Shown here in pieces: positions 57,113-64,000 of a stretch of DNA of 64,000 nt (the first letter of the stretch is position 1; each line of letters begins with the position of its first letter). Position numbers and translations under genes: made by a program. Source of the DNA: Sciurus carolinensis. Lineage: Eukaryota; Chordata; Mammalia; Rodentia; Sciuridae. Location: the NCBI RefSeq assembly GCF_902686445.1, contig NC_062220.1, positions 112,144,643-112,208,642 of the forward strand. Reading direction: 5' to 3'. The notes below the pieces were generated by a model. It saw only the letters and a list, made by a program, of their open reading frames with translations, had not been told where the DNA came from and ran no database searches.

Positions 57113-57127
57113 TAAATAAATAAATGG

Positions 57128-57295
57128 AAGACCAAGAGAGTAAATAAAAGAGATCAAGGAGAATAAGGAAGAGGGGTAGTACTAGGGCTAATATGGAGCT
57201 AATTATGTTATGTGTATTTATGAATATGCCAAAATTAATTCCACTATTATGTATAAATATAGTGTACTGATAAAACATTAATATATATATATATA
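57128..57295 (+). mobile_element. Old L1 3' terminus right of the chimera
   Basis: 'gaagaccaagagagtaaataaaagagatcaaggagaataaggaag' to 'aaaattaattccactattatgtataaatatagtgtac', ending in a (TA)n. It is a second L1 3' UTR copy that originally abutted the L1 at 47772-48457 before the chimera inserted. Confidence 0.6.
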
Positions 57296-57399
57296 CTTGT
57301 GATCACATGCTTTATTGCTTTATAATAAAGTTGGTATCTTTGCAATATACTTACTTATAACTTAAGTAGCATAGAAGAGATTTTTTTTCCACATGAAAT

Positions 57400-59010
57400 T
57401 TGCTTATTTCTTATTAGTTTTATTTCTAAACATATCCTTTTTGTGACACATTTTGAAATTTAATATTTGATTTTTAAAAAATTTTTAATTATAGTTAATT
57501 GCAAATATCAATTGTAAATAATGGACTTAGTTGTTAAATTTCCATACCTACATATAAAAACTTTTCTTCAATTTGGGTGTGAAAAGTCTTTAATTTGATG
57601 ATTATAATTTTTATCCTGGAAAATAAATCTACAAAATGTTTTCATTATTTATAGTATTGGTTTCAACTTATTTTATTTTACTAGGTTTTGTATACTGTAT
57701 ACTACCAAAGATAACTCATGCACCTTTTTTCAATTTTATTAGCAAATTTCTTTGTCTTATCTGTTAGTTGTGCCTAATAACTTTAGAATAATTTAAATTC
57801 TTAGTGATAAGTGTTACTGTTTCATTGCTAAGTTCAGTAAAAATAGTATTTTCAAGTAAACATCATTGAAGTGTATTCAATTTTATATTTATCTGTATCT
57901 CTCTGCTCCTACTTTAATTTGACAGAATTTTTATAAGGAATTAATGTTAAAATATTTTCAAACATATTCTCATCATTTGTCATGATGTGCATAGTCATAT
58001 ATTTTCTCTTATATTAAAAGGACTGATCATATTAATATATCTCCTAAAAGTGAATACTTATTGTATTATTTTTGTGAACTTCACTTGGTTATAGTATATT
58101 ATTATTTTGTTATGCTGCTAAATCTGGTTGTTATTGTTTATTTTAAATTTTACATCTATGTTAGTCTTTGAAGGAAGGAAATGCAGCAAATTTTGATATA
58201 ATTGTTTTGCTAGATATGAAAACATAGCTTAAAAGGTTTTTTTTAAATATGTACACATCTATCCTCTGAACAATTTACATAGTACTGACACTTTCTATTC
58301 TTTAAACAGTCCAATTTTTTCAATGAATATATCTCATACTATTTAAGTAAATATTCATGAAAGTAGAGATAGTATGTAGGTCTTTGACAACTTTCTTTTT
58401 TGACAACTCATCTGTTTAATTTTTTTTTCTCTTCTGTGGTCAGTTTCAATAACATATTATGAATTTATATTGTTGCATATATTATGATTTCCAGTTCTTT
58501 CACTTCTTGTATTTCCTTATTCCTTTTTTCCATCTCTCCTATTAACTGACAGATCACATAAATTTATGATATAAACCCAATTTTAGTCAAGATGTATTAT
58601 GTTACATATGGTTGAATTCACTTAGGTAGTATTTTGTCTCAGGATATTGAAAATGTAGATGAAATTGACCTTTGGTAGTTTTTTTTCTTTTTTGTATAGT
58701 CCTTGACCTGTTTTGGTATTAGATTCATTTCAGTCTCATAAATCTTTGTATTCTGTGATGGAATTTGTATAAATTTGGGATTGTCTAGTATTTGACTCTT
58801 TAGTAAAATGTCCCTAAAAAATCAACTAGGCCTATTATTTCCTTGTTGAAATCTACTGATTGGGTTTCAATTGACTACTGATTGAATTTCTTTAATGATT
58901 ATATGATATTATCTATCATTTCTTTCTCAATTGAAACATGTCCAGAATCCAATCACTTCTCATAGTTCTAATGCTATCATCCCATTTGGAAACAGCATCT
59001 GCTCTCATCT
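57400..59010 (-). mobile_element. Ancient L1 ORF2 relic, antisense
   Basis: The plus strand reads 'gtgaacttcacttggttatagtatatta' (58074; reverse of the GFIPG-coding region) and, further right, 'gacctgttttggtattagattcatttcagtctcataaa' (58704; reverse of the TLIPK region), in the order expected of an antisense L1. No frame survives. The boundaries are approximate and 59011-59500 is unassigned A/T-rich DNA. Confidence 0.5.
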
Positions 59011-59500
59011 CATTTTCGGTGATAATCTTTCTCCTTGCTCCCTGTTTCTATTCCTGTCTGACTACAATACTTTTCAAAAGAATTCTCTAGAATGATGAAA
59101 GCATTCTGTATTCATGTCCTCCAATAAGGGAGCACTAACCACATTTGTCCATTGAGCACTTGAACTATGGTTAGTGTGATTGAGGAACTGATTAATTAAA
59201 TTTAAATTTAAATTAAATAACTACATTTGGCTGGTGACAAAAATAACAATTTCATTACCTGCTTAGTATTTGCCTCACTTTTCTTACTTCATATTTTTTT
59301 TACTTCTTTTTCCTTAATTGAAAATTTCTGCAATATTTTGATTTAATGCTCATCATATTTTTCCTTTATATTTTATAGCTTATTATTATATGAACATTTT
59401 ATTTACATATTTATATGTTTATTATATATAATTATTTTATATATAATATACATATATGTGATTTTTATATATTATATATGTATATATTATATAAAAAACT

Positions 59501-61000
59501 TATTATTCTGTTTTGAATATTTCACTGATTATCCCAAATTTAATCAATACTTTAATCTTCTCCTTTATTCAAGTATATAAGAGAACATTAACTACTGTCC
59601 TCTCATTTCACCTTCTATACTATTTTTATCCAATAGATTCATTTTTCTTTATTACCCACTCTACAAATTCATTATGTTTTTGTTGTTTTATACAGACAAT
59701 ATCTGCTTAATTTTACCAACTTTTTTAAAAATTCTGCTCTGCATCTTAGACTTTCAGGCAGATTTTCTCAATTACTTGTAATTCTTTGTATTGGTGATCT
59801 GATAGAGAACTCCAGTTTTTTTTTTTCTAAAAATCTCCATTTCACTCTAGTTGTTGAAACATATTCTACTCAATATAAACATCTAGTACAGTTATTTTAT
59901 TTTAACATGTTGAAGATACTATTCCACTCACTTCTGATTTTGAAATGTTTGTTCAAGTGTTTCATTCTTTTATAGATAATATCCATTGCATCCCTACCTT
60001 ATGGGGTTTTGTTCCCTCTGATATTATGTAATTTTGATTGTGGTATAGTAATGAAAAGAAGATTTTTCACTGTAAGTCTTCTATTGAAGAGGCAAATTAA
60101 TTACCCATGTCATTGTTTTGATTTTAGGAAAGAAAGGAATGGCTTATAAATTTTATGAGGTAAATATAGCATCAATGGATATAATTATATTTTTCCTCCT
60201 GTGATTTACTGATGCAACAGATTATTCAATACATGCTTTCATTTTTAACTACTCCTTTATTCTTTTATTAAAACCTAATTGGTCATACTGTATTACTCTT
60301 TTGATATACTTCTGGGTTCTTTTGCTAACATTTGATTTAAAATTATCTTGTCTTTCCTTATTGTGATTTTCTATCATTTTACCTTAAATACCATCATGAT
60401 TTTATTGTTAAAATATTATGGACTTTGTAAATGTAACAAGAAAACTTATATCTTCTTTATAACTGAGAGTAGTCTCAATAGCATTGTCAGTTTTTTTTTT
60501 AAATTTAAATTCATGTGTGATGAGACCTGGTCTGGGTGCCCTTTTCAAAGGAATATATTTTATTACCTCCTAAATTTTTTTCTACTATAATTGGTAAAAT
60601 AAAATTTCCTTCTTCTCAGGTAATTTTATAATGTCATATTTTCAGGATATCATGTTATTTATCCTGATTTTCAAAGTGGCTGCATTTCATTACATATAGC
60701 AGTATTTCAAGTATTTTAAAATACTTTCTTTATATTTTATTAACAGTCACACTTCTCATTGAGTCTAGATGACTTTTTCCTCTTTTGCATTCCTCAGTAA
60801 CACTAGGAGTTGTTTATGTATTTCATCCATCTTCATTGAGAAGATCTGAGAGGATTAAGACTTTTGTTGGTGATGATTTCATCAGTTTGATTTTTTTCTA
60901 CAATAATTCTCACTTTCTGATTTCTCTTGGTAAATTATGTTATTCTTTCAGAACGTCCATTTATTATTTATTTCCTTAATTTTTTTCTTTTTTATTTAAT
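59501..61000 (-). mobile_element. Second antisense ancient L1-like relic
   Basis: A further antisense RT-region copy is seen at 60270-60500 ('attggtcatactgtattactcttttgatatacttctggg...ctaacatttg'). The DNA at 59500-60060 has L1-like antisense phrases ('tctgatagagaactccag...aaaaatctccatttcactc'). Highly decayed. Confidence 0.4.
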
Positions 61001-62385
61001 TTGAAAAGCATTTAACAACATGAAATTTTTTCTACCTACAGTTTTTATGGTGTTCCATATGATTTTGTATGAAATACTCTCCTTTTTATTTGATTCTAAA
61101 CAGTCATGCCCTTTAATTGACATTTTTATCAACCTGTCAGCCACAGTCCTAACTAGTAAGAAATCATGGCTTAGAGTTGTCAACAATTTAAAATCTTTCA
61201 GCAACACCCCCAATAGGTTGATTTTAAAACATACTAATTTAAAAACATAAATGCTCTAAAAATTCTACAATGATGTCTGGTTGGGAAAGACACAATACAG
61301 AAAGCAAATATAGCTAAAAATGTATTGCTGGTGAGTAACTTCCAAAGACTCTAAATTCTTAAGAGTAAATATTAAACCAGATAAAAGTGTTTTTATGTGA
61401 TAAATGTTCCCCCATATGTAAGAAGCAATACAGTGTTGAAAACTTTTCAATAACCACATTAGATGCAAGTGTACCTTACTAGTATTATAAAATTTCAAAA
61501 AGTAGAGAAAGGGCCATAAAACTGTGACCCTAAAACAAACCTGTCTATTCCTTTGAGCTAAAATAAAAGATCTGAAAAAATAAAGATGCATAAAAAGAAT
61601 CTCAAAAATTGCTCTAGCTTGAATTTGTGCGAGCACAAATCTGGTTTTATTTATAAAAAGTGAAGGAATATGACATGCTTGTGTGTCTAGTGTGGTGGGT
61701 CAAATTTGTTCCATTCTCTCCTCCTCATCCTTACATAATTTCATATTTCTACTACATATTTAGGGAAAATGTGACAATGACAATTGTATTTACTATTAAA
61801 TGATATAGAATAATAAATCGTTAAATTGCTCCTCAAATTAGACCAAGAAAGTGGGTGGGAGAAAGTATATGAATACAAAAAAACCTTGCAAGTTATTAAT
61901 GAAAACAATTTCAAAAAGCGTATTTGACAATATGGAAGGCACACAAATGTTTCAATACTGGAAAAATAATATATTAACATTAACATCTATGGAGGTCACA
62001 TGTGATTGTGATTGTCCTCAGAGATGTCACATGTGGAGGTGAGTTATGTAAAGAAATTAAATAATCATCTCCTATTATGGGAAGGAAATTAATAAAACTA
62101 TAAACTGAATAATCATGCATGAGCAGTGTTAGCATGGTATGTGGAAATGATGTTAATTACCAGAAGGAACAGCTCAAGTGTTGAACATACTTGCCACTTA
62201 GAAGCAGGAATAAAGGATGGAAAGGAATAATTTAGATTTTTTTTTTCTGTTAAATGCTGGTAATTCAATTTGACTTTCTAAAAATATGTTCATGTATTGC
62301 AGTGATAAAAATTAAATGAAGAGTTTAAAAAGATATATGGGAAAATAACACCAATTATGTATCCATGTGCCTACATGCATACCTC
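61001..62385. other. Unassigned non-coding DNA
   Basis: No recognised gene or repeat. The minus-strand frame at 61265-61636 (123 codons) and others have no motif and no support. Confidence 0.45.
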
Positions 62386-62389
62386 AAAA

Positions 62390-62760
62390 ATACTTTCAGA
62401 TATCAAAGAGGTAAAGAGAAGCATAGTAGTTACCAGAGTCCAGGATAGGTGTGGGTAATGGAGGAATGGAGAGAAGATGGTTAACAAGTATGGGGTGAAG
62501 TTGGATAGGAGGCATAACTTCTAATGCTGTATGGAATAGCAGGATAACTTGGATTAACAATAATTACTTGAATATTTCAAACAACTATTAGAGGATTTTC
62601 AATGTTCTCAACACAAAGAAATGACATATGTCTGAAATCAAAGTTATGCCATTACCCTGATCCAATCATGACACATTGTATACATGTATTGAAAAAGTCA
62701 AAATACACTTCATAGCTGTGTACAATTATGTATCTATTAAAAGTGATGCATATTTTAAAA
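62390..62760 (+). mobile_element. Ancient L1 3' UTR (L1MA-like)
   Basis: 'agtagttaccagagtccagg', 'tggaatagcaggataacttggattaacaataatta', 'gaggattttcaatgttctcaacacaaagaaatgac' and 'cattaccctgatccaatcatgacacattgtatacatgtattg' follow the old L1 3' UTR order to its A-rich end. Confidence 0.7.
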
Positions 62761-62792
62761 AGATATTTGCTATAACATTATTCCTAACACAG

Positions 62793-62944
62793 TTTTTTTT
62801 TTTTTAGTAAACAAATGTTTTTATTTGTAGACGGACACAATGACTTTATTTTATTTATTTATTTTTATGTGGTGCTAAGGATAAAACCCAGTGCCTCACA
62901 TGCACTAGGCAAGCGTGCTCTACCACTGACCTACAACCCCAGCC
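62793..62944 (-). mobile_element. Sciurid ID-type SINE
   Basis: T-run at 62793-62806 is the reverse poly(A). The minus strand starts GGGCTGGGGTTGTAGGTCAG near 62944 and keeps the tRNA-like A-box region and the longer sciurid tail (reverse of 'tgtgtccgtctacaa'). Older than the copy at 31113. Confidence 0.9.
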
Positions 62945-63425
62945 CTGGAACACTGATTTTTAAAATGCTCTCAAATGATGAAGTGCAAACAGCTCTCTCA
63001 AATACTAGAGGTATTATTAAATGTGTTTTATTCCTTATAGCATTTGTACTTTCAAAATGTTCTATGCTGCAAGATTTTTATATTTTTTAGATTTTTGTGT
63101 TGCTTTATATTTTTTTAATTTTCAAATTAAATTTACCAAATGTGTGCTAAGATGAAATGGATGTACGTGAGGACCACCAGATGATATCCAGAGCAAAGTC
63201 ATCAGACAACTGAGAGGCAACTCAATGGCACAGCATTTGTGACCAAAGTCTTTTAACCAGTTTCCTATCTTGTGTTTGTCCTTTGTTACCCTGAGGTTGT
63301 AGTGGAGGAGGGAACAAACTCTGTTTTCACTACTAGAATATGAGAAAAAAGAAAAAATGTTCTTGGTAATTGCCATGTGCTATGCACTGTCAGAGCATTC
63401 ATATTTCTATCTGATATCTATAAAC
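62945..63425. other. Unassigned non-coding DNA
   Basis: No gene or repeat recognised; open frames are short and lack motifs. Confidence 0.45.
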
Positions 63426-63429
63426 CTGT

Positions 63430-64000
63430 GCTGATTGCTCATTTACTTTGTAATGCAAGAACACTGCATTATTTATTTGAGAAGCTGTTTCTGTCGTTTT
63501 CTGTGTATTACTTTTATTTTATATCAACTTCCCATCTTTGAATTGTTATATCCTTAAACATATGTGTATCAAAATGCTGCCTTAATGTGAAGTGCTGATT
63601 GTATTTTCTATTTCTAAATACTTGTAAAATATTTTGAGATAAATGTCATGAAAATTAAATCCTTACATTAGAAAAGAAAGGTATGTAGTTGCGAAACAGA
63701 TGGCTAATGGGCTGTGACTTGTCGCAAATGGGTTCTAAGTTTTATAACAAGAATCTATCAGCAGATAGAAAAATGTATCTGGACAAAGACCAATTGCCTA
63801 GAGTTAGTACACAATTTAATTTTAGACCATTTCACTCCCCCGCACCCACCCTGAATGACATGAACAATATGATTGAGTTACTTTGCTAAAAACAATTGAA
63901 CAAGACTGACAAATGTGTAATGCTTTAGACCATGAAATCCCAATTGGTCCAATCACAGATAAATTTATCATGTCTGTGGAGACGTTATTATAGCTACAAG
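63430..64000. promoter_or_regulatory. Candidate conserved non-coding element at window edge
   Basis: Repeat-free by eye and with mixed composition. It has scattered CpGs (GTTGCGAAACAGATGGCTAA at 63688; TTGTCGCAAATGG at 63719), an E-box-like CAGATGG, two CCAAT-like motifs in CCCAATTGGTCCAATCAC (63939-63956) and a GATA-containing CAGATAAATTTATCATG. It continues past the window. The call is inference from sequence texture only. Confidence 0.25.

Larger units (their letters stand above)
48458..57117 (+). mobile_element. U6 snRNA/L1 chimeric retrocopy, later invaded by four elements
   Basis: The unit comprises U6 (48458-48564), then L1 from late ORF1 to its 3' UTR (48565 to about 56905). AAATAAATGGAA lies immediately before U6 +1 (48446-48457) and again at 57118-57129, consistent with one target-primed insertion of a joined U6-L1 RNA, although the duplicated string is low in complexity. 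After removing the LTR at 49157, the L1s at 52432 and 55828 and the SINE at 56957, the L1 part is about 4.7 kb. U6/L1 chimeras are a known product of the L1 machinery in other mammals; this copy is old enough that all its frames are broken. Confidence 0.8.

Noticed and set aside
59160..59220. AT palindrome as a regulatory site
   Set aside because: It is low-complexity TTTAAA sequence of the kind expected by chance in this A/T-rich stretch.
1..64000. CRISPR array, operon, phage or other prokaryotic-type system
   Set aside because: Direct repeats here are microsatellites, L1 pieces or single duplications. No regularly spaced array or dense coding exists, and the DNA is mammalian.

Overview
The window is AT-rich, intron- or desert-like DNA from a rodent of the squirrel family (Sciuridae). 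The lineage call rests on three young repeat types: the sciurid ID-type SINE that begins GGGGCTGGGG (56957, and minus copies at 31113 and 62793), the composite Alu/B1-like + ID SINE (9010, 15985, 28224, 45247, 46069), and a young L1 lineage whose 3' UTR ends ATGTATCCCATTTGTTTACAAT. I see no functional protein-coding gene and no functional RNA gene. Every long open frame I can name is LINE-1 debris. Family names here come from remembered consensus sequences, not from a search.

Layout. 1-7 kb is mostly unassigned DNA with one CpG-dense, palindrome-bearing stretch (about 3.93-4.69 kb) that could be a regulatory element. 7-9.4 kb holds Tigger-type DNA transposon and L2 relics. 9.4-12 kb is unassigned. 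12-17 kb is ancient L1 with a MaLR LTR and a SINE inside it. 17-24 kb is unassigned apart from MIR and MER5-type relics. 24-29 kb mixes L2, young L1, old L1, SINE and hAT relics. 31.4-36.3 kb looks like a decayed ERVL copy (two similar LTR-like segments and a pol-like remnant) opened by a young L1. 37-40 kb contains a MER5 relic and L1 pieces. 40-47.4 kb is a nest of ancient L1, MaLR-type LTRs, SINEs and simple repeats.

The richest part is 47.2-57.3 kb. A U6 snRNA copy that starts at U6 +1 is fused at its terminal T-run directly to a 5'-truncated L1. The fusion is a U6/L1 chimeric retrocopy of about 8.6 kb including later insertions. It was then hit by a solo MaLR-type LTR (5-bp duplication), by a young L1 with a 5' inversion and an apparent ~460-bp 3' transduction (14-bp duplication), by another truncated young L1, and by an ID SINE. 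Just upstream, at 47.24-47.31 kb, an LTR carries a small templated insertion: an inverted copy of its own sequence plus 26 bp copied from 48.147 kb.

57.3-61 kb is degenerate antisense L1. The last ~0.6 kb is repeat-poor and may be conserved non-coding DNA. No genes act together here. The value of the window is as a record of retrotransposition mechanisms: template joining, twin priming, 3' transduction, extreme 5' truncation and nested insertion, plus a few candidate regulatory or hairpin sequences.
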